The notes under the pieces are model-generated. The model did not search any database. It worked only from the letters and a program-made list of their open reading frames with translations, and was not told where the DNA came from. Positions 13,575-23,066 of a stretch of 64,000 nucleotides of DNA are shown here, in pieces. Position 1 is the first letter of the stretch. Each line of letters begins with the position of its first letter. The translations under genes and the position numbers were made by a program. Source of the stretch: Deinococcus hopiensis KR-140. Its GTDB lineage: Bacteria; Deinococcota; Deinococci; Deinococcales; Deinococcaceae. Location: positions 1,676,501 to 1,740,500 of the forward strand of contig NZ_FWWU01000009.1 in NCBI RefSeq assembly GCF_900176165.1. The letters are read 5' to 3'.

Positions 13575-14091
13575 CTGGACTTCGGGGCAGATTCACATGT
13601 CACGCAAAAGCCGTCCTGGATGTGACCGAGCTTTGTCGGTCTGATCTCTCAGGGGCAAATGGTGCTGGGTTGAACCCCTGGATCTGGGCTTCACGATTGG
13701 CGCCGTCCCCCATTCCTCCGCCAGACCGAAGGGCCGCTGCTCCTTCCCTTCTCTGGGTCACCGCACACCGTGGTTTCGACATCGTATGGGTCCATAGAGC
13801 ATTTGTCTGAATTGCGCTGGGCATGCGAGGAAGGGCACCCCTCACAGATCCATTCTCCCCCATGCGCATTCAAGCTCGTTCTGTTCGATCAAAAGGAAGC
13901 CATCTTTTTGACAAATGCTCTAAATCCTGCGCCAGACAGCAAATGCACACTCTCCTGTATTTCCCCGAAGTACGGTTCGCGCATGGGGGAGCAGAAACTT
14001 CCGGCCGTCGGCTGTCAAGAAAAGAAGGGGGACGCAGACCACGCCGCAGGGCTCTCCTTCCCTCTTTTGCGCTGCTGGCTGGCCGCTCTCC
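13575..14091. other. Intergenic stretch, no gene recognised apart from one repeat copy
   Basis: No open frame here resembles a protein family. The left part (13575-13794) holds a weak CAGGGG/CCCCTG hairpin near 13650-13680. The middle is repeat copy 2. The right part (13923-14091) leads into the 3' end of the minus-strand SDR gene and shows nothing further. Confidence 0.6.
13795..13922 (-). repeat. MITE-like repeat, TAGAGC family, copy 2 (inverted)
   Basis: This is the best-preserved copy: perfect 11-bp terminal inverted repeats GAGCATTTGTC at both ends, with TA directly outside each end. It is in the opposite orientation to copy 1, judged by the interior block GAGGGGTGCCCTTCC read on the minus strand. 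It lies in open intergenic space and does not touch a coding region. Confidence 0.88.
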
Positions 14092-14850
<759 letters not shown>

Positions 14851-14993
14851 CGCCGCCGAAGCGCTTTGCTGGCCTCTGTTCCTGCGCGTCATGGGTGCAG
14901 TGTGAGGCCTGGAACACGCTGCGGGGCGACAGCTAAAGGCGCGTTCAAGGCCAGCAGCGCGGAGGAAACGGGCGTAGCCGCTAGCGTGACGGG

Positions 14994-15671
14994 ATGAGCC
15001 TGAAAGACCTTCTGAGTCCCTCCCACCTGCGCGGTGTGCTGCTGGATGTGGACGGCACGCTGATTGACTCCAACGGTGCCCACGCCCGCGCCTGGGTACA
15101 GGCCCTGCGCGATGAGGGCTTCGCGCGGACGTTTGAAGACGTCCGTCCCCTGATCGGCATGGGTGGCGACAAGCTCGTCCCCGAACTGACGGGCGAAGAC
15201 CCCGAGGGTGAACGCGCAAAGCGCATGAAAGACGCCTGGCTAAAGCACTTCCAGCCCATGATTCCCAAGCTGCAGCCCACCCGGGGCGCGCGGGAGATGA
15301 TCGAGGGACTGCTCGCCCGTGACCTGCGCGTGGCCATCGCCACGAGCGGCGAGGCCGAAATCGTTGAGGGACTGCTCGCGCGGGTAGGCGTGGCGCACTT
15401 GAAGCTGGACCGCGTGAGCAGCAGTGAGGTGGACCACTCCAAGCCGGACCCGGACCTCATTCAGGTGGGACTGAACAAACTGGGCGTGTCGGCCGAACAG
15501 GCGCTGATGGTGGGCGACACGCCCTTTGATGCGGAAGCGGCCCGCAAGGCAGGCGTTCCGAGTGTGCTCCTCCGCTGTGGGGGCGACGCGCGCGTGGAGC
15601 AGCATGCGTACGTGCTGGATGACCCGCGGGCGTTGCTGGAAGCGCTGCCTGACGGGAGTCAAACCGTCTGA
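14994..15671 (+). CDS. HAD superfamily phosphatase
   Basis: This 225-residue HAD hydrolase of the phosphoglycolate phosphatase/beta-phosphoglucomutase type has the nucleophile motif DVDGT (Asp18, Asp20), the cap region beginning HARAWVQALRDEG, motif II in ATSGE, the motif III lysine in HSKPDPDLI and the motif IV pair in VGDTPFDAEAA. The natural substrate cannot be read from the sequence. The ATG at 14994 is 6 bases after TAGCGT (14982-14987), a leaderless arrangement. Its stop codon lies inside a perfect palindrome. Confidence 0.9.
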   Translation: MSLKDLLSPSHLRGVLLDVDGTLIDSNGAHARAWVQALRDEGFARTFEDVRPLIGMGGDKLVPELTGEDPEGERAKRMKDAWLKHFQPMIPKLQPTRGAREMIEGLLARDLRVAIATSGEAEIVEGLLARVGVAHLKLDRVSSSEVDHSKPDPDLIQVGLNKLGVSAEQALMVGDTPFDAEAARKAGVPSVLLRCGGDARVEQHAYVLDDPRALLEALPDGSQTV

Positions 15672-15705
15672 CCGCTGAGCGGTCAGACGGGCATTGACCG
15701 GTCAA
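15664..15705. terminator. Bidirectional double-palindrome terminator between convergent genes
   Basis: A perfect 13-bp inverted repeat with a single-base centre (15664-15676 with 15678-15690) overlaps the HAD stop codon. Four bases later the 12-bp palindrome TTGACCGGTCAA (15694-15705) overlaps the stop of the convergent small membrane gene. There is no T-run, so termination is inferred from structure and position. Confidence 0.6.
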
Positions 15706-15878
15706 CCATTCTCGCGCAGCTCGCGCAGAATCCAAAAGCCCAGCAGGTCCAGCAGGATCATGAGGGCCAGCGAGCCCAGGCCCGGCCCCCAATGGCCCTG
15801 ACCGAACTGGAACGTGACCGAGACCAGTCCGCCCAGGTTGAGCAGGACCAGCAGCAGCACGAGCAGGTTCGCCATCAT
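15702..15878 (-). CDS. Small two-helix membrane protein, 58 aa
   Basis: The product is almost entirely two hydrophobic segments (LLVLLLVLLNLGGLVSV and GSLALMILLDLLGFWIL) ending in RELRENG. The ATG overlaps the stop of the upstream inositol-phosphatase gene in ATGA (15875-15878), and the frame keeps genus-typical codon use, which supports a real gene. No function can be assigned; a small membrane accessory role is possible. Confidence 0.65.
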   Translation of the reverse strand: MMANLLVLLLVLLNLGGLVSVTFQFGQGHWGPGLGSLALMILLDLLGFWILRELRENG

Positions 15879-16672
15879 GGGCAGGGTTCCTCCCGCCTGA
15901 GCAGCGCGAGCAGTTCGGGGTGCAGGGGGCCATTCGTGGCGACGATCATCTCGCCGTAGACGTCCGGCCTGCCCGCCGCGTCCGTGACCTGTCCGCCCGC
16001 CTCCTCCACGATCAGGCTCCCCGCCGCGCTGTCCCATGGCTTCAGTCCCAGTTCCCAGAACGCGTCCATGCGCCCGCAGGCCACGTTGCACAGGTCCAGC
16101 GCGGCGGCCCCGGGACGGCGGATGGGCACGCCGAGGCGCAGCAGCCGCTCCACGAGGGCAAAGTTGCGCTCGCCACCCGTTCCGTAAGGAAAGCCAGTGG
16201 CGACGAGGGCGGGCGTGGTCAGCGTGGGCGTGGCGCTGACCCCGATAGCTTCACCATTCAAAAAAGCCCCGCCGCCCCGCGTGGCTGTGAAGAGCTCCCC
16301 CCGGCTGGGATCGAACACCGCGCCGACGACACGCTCACCGTCCAGTTCCAGCCCGACCGAGGCGCAGAAGACGGGGTAGCCGTGGGCGTAATTCACGGTG
16401 CCGTCGAGGGGATCCACAATCCAGCAGGCCGCTCCCACACCTGCTCCCCCACCCAGCCCCTCCTCCTCGCCCAGCACGCTGTGGTCCGGATAGGTGGCGG
16501 CGATGACCCCCCGTATGGCAGCCTCGGCGAGGGCGTCCACCTCGGTCACGAGGTCGTTGAAGCTGCTCTTGCTGCGGATATTCAGCGCCCGGCCCAGATG
16601 CGCGAGGTGAATGGTCCCGGCAGCCTGCGCGGCGTGCACCGCGACCCTTAGCGCCTCCTGAAGATCGGTCAT
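15875..16672 (-). CDS. Inositol monophosphatase family protein (SuhB-like)
   Basis: This 265-residue Mg-dependent, Li-sensitive-type phosphatase fold carries the metal-binding Glu in LGEEEG, the motif WIVDPLDGTVNYAHG, and the C-terminal PWDSAAGSLIVEEAGG. Members hydrolyse myo-inositol-1-phosphate, fructose-1,6-bisphosphate or related sugars, and the choice cannot be made from sequence here. The start is the ATG at 16672. It overlaps the downstream small membrane gene by four bases and is divergent from the lipoprotein gene at 16711, so the two promoters must share about 38 bases. Confidence 0.92.
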   Translation of the reverse strand: MTDLQEALRVAVHAAQAAGTIHLAHLGRALNIRSKSSFNDLVTEVDALAEAAIRGVIAATYPDHSVLGEEEGLGGGAGVGAACWIVDPLDGTVNYAHGYPVFCASVGLELDGERVVGAVFDPSRGELFTATRGGGAFLNGEAIGVSATPTLTTPALVATGFPYGTGGERNFALVERLLRLGVPIRRPGAAALDLCNVACGRMDAFWELGLKPWDSAAGSLIVEEAGGQVTDAAGRPDVYGEMIVATNGPLHPELLALLRREEPCP

Positions 16673-16710
16673 GCGCCGAGTCTAGCCCCGTGCAAGAGAA
16701 TGGAGGCGAG

Positions 16711-17361
16711 ATGTTTCGCCACGCTTTCCCGCCCCTGCTGCTCGCCCTGACCCTCACCGCCTGTGTGCCCGGCGGGGTCAGCGAGGTGCATTTCCGCGAA
16801 GGCCCGGCGGACTTGCAGGTGAATCCGGCGCAACTCCTGACCGATGCCCGCGTTCCTGCTGGGCACCTGCTGAGCGTCAAAGACGCGGTGGCCCGCGCCC
16901 CAGCGGGCAGCCTGATCCTGGCCTGCGGGGCCCGCTGGAACGTGACCCGCCCCTGGGGCCTGTGCAGCCACGTCTCACGCAAGCTCGCGCCGGGGTGGCT
17001 GACCGAAGCGCCTGGCATTTTCGTGGGCGGCATCTCGGGCGGCGGCGTCAGTACCGTGCGTGAAGGGCGACTGGAGGCGAGGGACGTGGTGATCGTGCTC
17101 GACGTGGGCGTACGCGAGGAGCAGCTGCCCCCGCTCCGGGCCGAGGCCAAGCGCCTGGAGGGCACCCCCTACCGGGTGGCGGGCCTGCTTGACCGGGACG
17201 GGGGAATGGACTGCTCGACGTATCAGAATGCCCTGCAACGGGCCATGGGCTTACCGGACGTGGTGCCCTTCGACGCCCTCTTCAACCTGTACCTGCCCCA
17301 GGACGCGCTGAAGGTCCCAGGCGCGAAGGTGCTGTGGGTAGGCGTGCGGGGGCGGAGTTAG
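16711..17361 (+). CDS. YiiX-like permuted NlpC/P60-type lipoprotein
   Basis: This is a 216-residue secreted lipoprotein. The signal peptide ends in a lipobox (LTLTAC, Cys about 18). The body resembles the circularly permuted papain-fold group (YiiX/YebB): an entry module with GSLILACGARWN, a His in CSHVSRKL, the middle ARDVVIVLDVG, and a catalytic-type Cys in GGMDCSTYQNALQRAMG. In this group Cys and His are thought to act on amide or ester bonds of the envelope; activity is inferred only. The ATG at 16711 has GGAGGCGAG directly upstream. Its stop overlaps that of the convergent gene. Confidence 0.65.
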   Translation: MFRHAFPPLLLALTLTACVPGGVSEVHFREGPADLQVNPAQLLTDARVPAGHLLSVKDAVARAPAGSLILACGARWNVTRPWGLCSHVSRKLAPGWLTEAPGIFVGGISGGGVSTVREGRLEARDVVIVLDVGVREEQLPPLRAEAKRLEGTPYRVAGLLDRDGGMDCSTYQNALQRAMGLPDVVPFDALFNLYLPQDALKVPGAKVLWVGVRGRS

Positions 17362-17849
17362 GGACCGAGCCACGTCAGTCGACACGTTCCCAACAGGTCT
17401 CCGCGCGGCCCTGCGGCGAGGTAGGCGTTGAGCTGCCGCTGACCGGAAAGGCCAAGGCCGTAGACGCCTTTCCAGGAAGCCGGAGGAGCGGCCTTTCCGG
17501 GACCGAGCACCACGCTGCACACCCGCAGGTCCGGTTGACTGCGGCCGTCAAACGATTGCACGAACGCGGTAAGGACCGGGCGGCCCCGTAGGTCCGTCCC
17601 GCGCTCCAGCCACACCTCAGATGCGTTGGGCAGCGAAAGCCCTTCCAGCGTGGCCTCCCAGCGGACAGCCGAAGGGCCAGCCTTCCCCACGGAAGCCTTT
17701 AAGCGGAGCGTCCATTCCTCCACCCGTCCGTCCACGGCGCGGGACTGAAGGCGCCAGCGTTGAGCAGCGGCAAGTTCGGGGGGCAAGTCGGCGGGACGCC
17801 CCGCGCCGCCCGTCAGCAGGAGGGGGAGAAGGAGGGGCAGGGCGGGCAT
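17358..17849 (-). CDS. Exported hypothetical protein, 163 aa
   Basis: The N-terminus is a short hydrophobic signal-like segment (MPALPLLLPLLLTGGAG). The rest is a beta-rich sequence with two cysteines, one in RVCSVVLG and one in GTCRLTW, which could form a disulfide. No family was recognised. The gene is convergent with the YiiX-like gene, and the two stop codons overlap within TTAG (17358-17361). An upstream start other than the ATG at 17849 is not evident. Confidence 0.6.
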   Translation of the reverse strand: MPALPLLLPLLLTGGAGRPADLPPELAAAQRWRLQSRAVDGRVEEWTLRLKASVGKAGPSAVRWEATLEGLSLPNASEVWLERGTDLRGRPVLTAFVQSFDGRSQPDLRVCSVVLGPGKAAPPASWKGVYGLGLSGQRQLNAYLAAGPRGDLLGTCRLTWLGP

Positions 17850-17883
17850 CGTGGGGCGAAGGTAGCACGGGAAGCGGGAGCGT

Positions 17884-18416
17884 TCAGCGCCACCGTGACG
17901 CCGTCCGCAGCTTCTCCAGCGCCGTGGTTCGGCGCTGGGCAGTCAGCGCAAACAGCCCATCCACCGGTGAAAGGCAGGAAGGTGGTGGTCCCTCTCATCT
18001 TGCCCTCCGCCCGGCCCGTGGCGCTGCCGGGTGGAGGTGCCGGGGCAGCCGTAAGCTGCCTTGAGGGCCAAGGCAATTTAATGCGCCGCGTCATGGATGG
18101 CCGCCGCGGAGGCTGTAGGTTGCCCATACAGTTTCTCGAAATGCAGGTTCGGGACGATCAACACATGCTCCGGAGTGTTCGGCCGCCTCCCGCCGGGACG
18201 AAAGCGGTCACCGGTTCGTTTCGCAGCACGGTGGGCGCGGACGCGGTCCGCGCCCGGCGGCCGCCGCGCACCACCTTGCAGAGGGGACAGGCGGCGTCCT
18301 TGGATGCAGTGCGAGGGGTCATGCTCCCCCAACCTCTGCCCCAGGCGCGCTGTCAGACCGGTCACATCCGCCTCTGACAGCTCCAGCGCGCCGTTCTCAT
18401 ACGGTTTGCGGATCAT
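17884..18416 (-). pseudogene. HIT family hydrolase pseudogene
   Basis: Reading the minus strand across frames recovers most of a HIT-domain protein. The intact start (ATG 18416 with AAGGA upstream, MIRKPYENGALEL) is followed by a frameshift into SKDAACPLCKVVRGG and VLRNEPVTAFVPAGG. It shifts back to NTPEHVLIVPNLHFEKLY, runs through an in-frame TAA at 18078-18080, then continues as ALKAAYGCPGTSTRQ and on to RTTALEKLRTASRWR, ending at the TGA at 17884. The catalytic HxHxHxx triad is eroded to HHLPAFH. At least two frameshifts and one nonsense codon are visible. Confidence 0.7.
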
Positions 18417-18503
18417 CCGTTCCTTCCCTTCCGTTCCGGTGCTTCCACGCCTCTCCATCACCGTTTCTCCTGCTCGCTCCGCTTGAGTTGGCCCGCGACT
18501 GCA

Positions 18504-18925
18504 TCATGGATCAACCGGAAGCCTTACCCGATATCCGGAAATGAAACTGCTGCTCCCCGCAAGGCGCGCTGGGGGCAGTGACACCGCGTGCCCATGCAGG
18601 TGGCTGTTGCCCGCGTTGCTGGGCAGCGGCAGGACGCAGGCGCGTTTGGTGGGCGCCGCCCTATTCAGGGCCCGCGCCACCCGGTGCACCACCCGTTGAA
18701 GATGGAGGTGTCCGTCCTCCAAACGCTCCGCCAGCCGCTCGCGGTGTTGTCTGGGCACCACGAGGGTGTAGCCGTAAGCCTCGGCCAGTTGCCTTCCGCC
18801 GGGCCCGGTGCCCGAGTGAGGAAGGCAGCGGCACAGGCGCCCCCATAGGCGGCGTGGTGCGGGTAGGCCGGCTTTCCGCGGAGGAACTCCCAGATGAAGC
18901 GGGGGCCGTTGCGCGTCCGCTACAC
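18504..18925 (-). pseudogene. Second decayed HIT-like gene
   Basis: In one minus-strand frame the C-terminal half reads GYTLVVPRQHRERLAERL, HLHLQRVVHRVARALNRA and NSHLHGHAVSLPP, the last being a HIT-type histidine cluster. The probable N-terminal half (RTRNGPRFIWEFLRGKPAY, then AAYGGACAAAFL) is in another frame, so at least one frameshift separates them. No start codon with a ribosome binding site remains. It lies just upstream of the first HIT pseudogene on the same strand, so the two may have been a gene pair. The N-terminal assignment is less certain than the C-terminal one. Confidence 0.5.
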
Positions 18926-19050
18926 GGAGCTGTCCAGACCTAGGGCTGGCGCCCGGGCACAGCCGACGGCAACAGGCGGAGCGGCGCACAAGAAAAAGGG
19001 GCGAAGCCGCGTTGGCCTCTCCCCTCTTGCTGGTTTCCCCAGTCCTGGGG

Positions 19051-19662
19051 TTACTTGCCCTTGCCTTGTCCCTTGCCGGGGTTCTCGGGCTTCTCCGGTT
19101 TCTCGGGCTTCTCCGGCTTGGGTCCCCCACCGTTGTCGTCCGCGCCGTGGGACCCGGTGCTGGGTGTTTTAGCGGTGGGGGCCGCCGTGGTGGACGAGGT
19201 CGGCGTGGCTGGGCGCTGTCCCGCTTGCCGGTTCGCGATGGCGCTCAGCGGCAGCGAGACGGTATGGCCGTTCTGCGTCCACTGGAGCTTGATCGCGCCA
19301 GGCTTGGAAAGGTCACGGGTGAGCGTATAGTTCGTCGGCTGGGCCGCCGTCTGCCCCTGGGCAGTAGGCTGGGTCACGCGCACAGTCCTGGCGTCCGAGA
19401 GTGGAGCCCCGTTCACGAGCGACACCGTGCCGTCGGCGGTGAGCGTCCCGATCACGGCGCCCGCTGAGTTCAGCAGTTCCACCTTGCCGCCGGACTTCAG
19501 CAGCGTCTGCAGCGCGTCGCCGTAGAAGTGGGTCGCAGAAGCCGGGACCTTACCTGGCAGCGTCACGTTGGTGGTCTGGGGAGCGGTGGTCTGCGCGCCT
19601 GCAATCCCGAGCGTCAGGGCCACAAGGATGGAAACCGTCGATTTGAAAGGAAATACTTTCAC
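19051..19662 (-). CDS. Exported protein with Pro-Glu-Lys repeat tail
   Basis: The 203-residue product has a signal peptide (VALTLGIAGA then QTT) and a central region of about 130 residues with short beta-type motifs (KVELLNSAGAVIGTLTADG, then TVSLVNGAPLSDARTV). A Thr/Ala/Pro-rich linker follows, and then a tail of tandem KPE units (PEKPEKPEKPENPGKGQGKGK, split by eye into four units) that is strongly charged. No family is recognised. The GTG at 19662 has AGGAGGT 7-13 bases upstream, a strong ribosome binding site. The tail could bind anionic surface polymer, which is inference only. Confidence 0.75.
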   Translation of the reverse strand: MKVFPFKSTVSILVALTLGIAGAQTTAPQTTNVTLPGKVPASATHFYGDALQTLLKSGGKVELLNSAGAVIGTLTADGTVSLVNGAPLSDARTVRVTQPTAQGQTAAQPTNYTLTRDLSKPGAIKLQWTQNGHTVSLPLSAIANRQAGQRPATPTSSTTAAPTAKTPSTGSHGADDNGGGPKPEKPEKPEKPENPGKGQGKGK

Positions 19663-19799
19663 TGGGAGCACCTCCTGTGCTGGGTGGGATGCTGCGCATC
19701 TTGCCGCGTCCGCCTGACCGGGCACTGACCTCGTTCTGACGCGCTGAAAAGGGGTTTGCCGAAAAAGTCACAACAGGGACGGCTGGGCGAAGGGCTCCG

Positions 19800-21125
<1,326 letters not shown>

Positions 21126-21205
21126 GGGTGCTCAAGTTCTCAGCCAAGGACGGCCACAGGGCGCTACAGTCGGCGCACACCTCAACCCGTCCCCAAGGAG
21201 TTGCC

Positions 21206-22459
21206 ATGAAGACCCCGCTCATGAAGACCTCGCCTATCAAGCACTGCCTCGTGACCGCCGCACTGCTGACCCTCGGAGCCGCCTCGGCCCAGAAGACGCA
21301 GTTGGAGTTCTGGACCATCAGCCTCGCGCCCCTGTTCAACGACGAGATGAACCGCCTCGTGACGCAGTTCGAGAAGGAAAACCCGAACGTCGAGCTGAAG
21401 TGGGTGGACGTGCCCGCCACCGCCATGGAGCAAAAGCTGCTCGCCGCCGTCGCCTCAGGCCGCCCCCCCGCCGCTGTGAACCTCAGCAGCGACATGACGG
21501 TCAAGCTGGTGGAGCAGGGGGCGCTGGAGCTGCTGGACCTCAGCGCCGCTCAAAAAAAGTTGTACTTCGCCTCGCCCCTAAATACCTTTACCTTCGACGG
21601 CAAGGTCATGGGCGTGCCGTGGTACTGGGCGCCCAAGGTGGTGGCCTACAACACCGAGATCTTCCGTAAGGCTGGTCTGGACCCGAACAATCCGCCCCGA
21701 ACCATCCAGACGCTGATCGCCGCTGCCAAGCAGATCAAGGACAAGACCGGGATGTACGGCTTTATGCCCAACATCAGCGGGATCAACATGCTCTACCTGT
21801 TTCAGGAGGCCGGATTGCCCATCCTCAAGGGCGACAAGGCCGTGTTCAACAGCGCCGAGCACGTCAAGCTGCTGCAGACCTACGTGGACCTGTACAAGAA
21901 GGGCTACATCCCGGAAGACACCATGCGGCGGGGCTTCACGGCGGCCACCGAACTCTTCTCGGCGGGCAAGCTGGGCATGCTGATCACGGGACCGCAGTTC
22001 ATCCTGCGCGTGCAAAACGACAACAAGGCGATCTACGACGTCACCAAAGTCGCGCCGTATCCGATCAACATCGCCGGAAACGTCATCCACACGCCGCTAA
22101 TGGGATTCACGGTGCCCAAGGGCGTGCGCGACAAGGCGCTGGCGCAAAAACTCGCGCTGTTCCTGACCAACGACGTCAACCAGCTCCAGTTCTCGCGCGT
22201 CACCAAGACCACCTTCCCGTCCACGGTCAAGGCCAGCACGGACAAGTTCTTCAAGCAGGGTGGGCAAAACGCTGTGGATCAGGGCAAGCTGGTCAGCAGC
22301 ACCGAGCTGAAGAAAGCCAAGGACCTGACGCTGGTCTACCCCGACGCCAGCAAGCTGAACAAGGTCTTCAAGGACAACGTGGAGGCCGCGATGGCCGGGC
22401 AAAAAAGCGCCAAGCAGGCCCTGGACGACATTGTGAAGGCCTGGAACGCCAGCCTGTAA
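21206..22459 (+). CDS. Extracellular solute-binding protein family 1 (sugar ABC transporter)
   Basis: This 417-residue secreted binding protein of the MalE/UgpB-like family 1 has a signal peptide ending LTLGAASAQ, then QLEFWTISLAPLFNDEMN, the FEKENPNVELKWVDVP motif and SGRPPAAVNLS. No lipobox is seen. The ATG at 21206 has AAGGAG at 21195-21200. No permease or ATPase follows; a terminator lies 15 bases after the stop. The next gene is a GH20 hexosaminidase, and an MsmK-type ATPase is encoded at 59194-60399, so an oligosaccharide ligand is a reasonable but unproven guess. Confidence 0.9.
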   Translation: MKTPLMKTSPIKHCLVTAALLTLGAASAQKTQLEFWTISLAPLFNDEMNRLVTQFEKENPNVELKWVDVPATAMEQKLLAAVASGRPPAAVNLSSDMTVKLVEQGALELLDLSAAQKKLYFASPLNTFTFDGKVMGVPWYWAPKVVAYNTEIFRKAGLDPNNPPRTIQTLIAAAKQIKDKTGMYGFMPNISGINMLYLFQEAGLPILKGDKAVFNSAEHVKLLQTYVDLYKKGYIPEDTMRRGFTAATELFSAGKLGMLITGPQFILRVQNDNKAIYDVTKVAPYPINIAGNVIHTPLMGFTVPKGVRDKALAQKLALFLTNDVNQLQFSRVTKTTFPSTVKASTDKFFKQGGQNAVDQGKLVSSTELKKAKDLTLVYPDASKLNKVFKDNVEAAMAGQKSAKQALDDIVKAWNASL

Positions 22460-22474
22460 ATGGGGGAAGCAGGG

Positions 22475-22508
22475 GATGTCCGGCGCGCTGGCTGGACATC
22501 TCTTTTTC
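22475..22508 (+). terminator. Terminator after the sugar-binding protein gene
   Basis: GATGTCC/GGACATC arms (22475-22481 with 22494-22500) are followed by TCTTTTTC. Confidence 0.85.
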
Positions 22509-22615
22509 CTGGCTGGAAAAGGATGGCTACGGTTGCCCCCCTACTCCACAGCTTGGCCGGTCCATCCCCTGCTTCGCAGCCGTGTCAGGCCCCAGCAGGG
22601 GGGACAGGGAAGCAA

Positions 22616-22746
22616 TCCGGGTTCCGTCTGTTTCGTGAACAAACCGGCAGTCTTCCGGTTTGCCAACTGCATACCGGGAACCCATTGCCTCTCCTTCTCG
22701 CTCTACTTGGATTGAATCGTTTGCGGAGTGATTCAACTGGAGTCCG
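22616..22746 (+). repeat. Second dispersed repeat family, copy A
   Basis: This segment matches the reverse complement of 51465-51600. Shared words in the same order are TCCGGRTTCCGTYTGTTT, CCGGTTTGCCAAYTGC, AACCCRTT and TCTCCTKCTCGC. It shows no coding sense. The surrounding gap (22460-23066) otherwise holds two terminator-like hairpins and nothing recognised. Confidence 0.65.
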
Positions 22747-22881
22747 TACAAGTTGCTCGGTGGCCCCCTCACCCCGCCTTCAGCAGACCCTCTCTGCTGC
22801 GCAGCGCTACGCGTCTCACGGGGGGCGTGCGTCACAAACAGCCCTGACTTCCCTCTTCACTGGCCAAAGCCCAGGAAGGCC

Positions 22882-22911
22882 GCCCCTACGCGGAGCGTAG
22901 GGGCCTCTTTC
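22882..22911 (+). terminator. Hairpin with short T-run in the gap before the GH20 gene
   Basis: Perfect 10-bp arms GCCCCTACGC/GCGTAGGGGC with a 3-base loop are followed by CTCTTTC. It is far from the preceding gene and may be a degenerate or mobile terminator rather than a functional one. Confidence 0.5.
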
Positions 22912-23066
22912 ACCCCGCTGGGACACGCAACCCACCTTCAGGTGAGCGAAACTGCTGAGCCTCCTCTCCACGATCCTGCCCAGCCCCCTGCATCCGGCAG
23001 GAGCAGGGGGCAGCCGGAGCAAGGTGCCCTGCCGCGCCCTGAACCAAACTTCAACAAGGAGCCACC

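Noticed and set aside
22460..22900. Open frame of 146 codons in the gap before the GH20 gene
   Set aside because: It spans a terminator and the second repeat family; the similarity to a frame near 51465-51686 reflects shared repeat DNA, not a protein.
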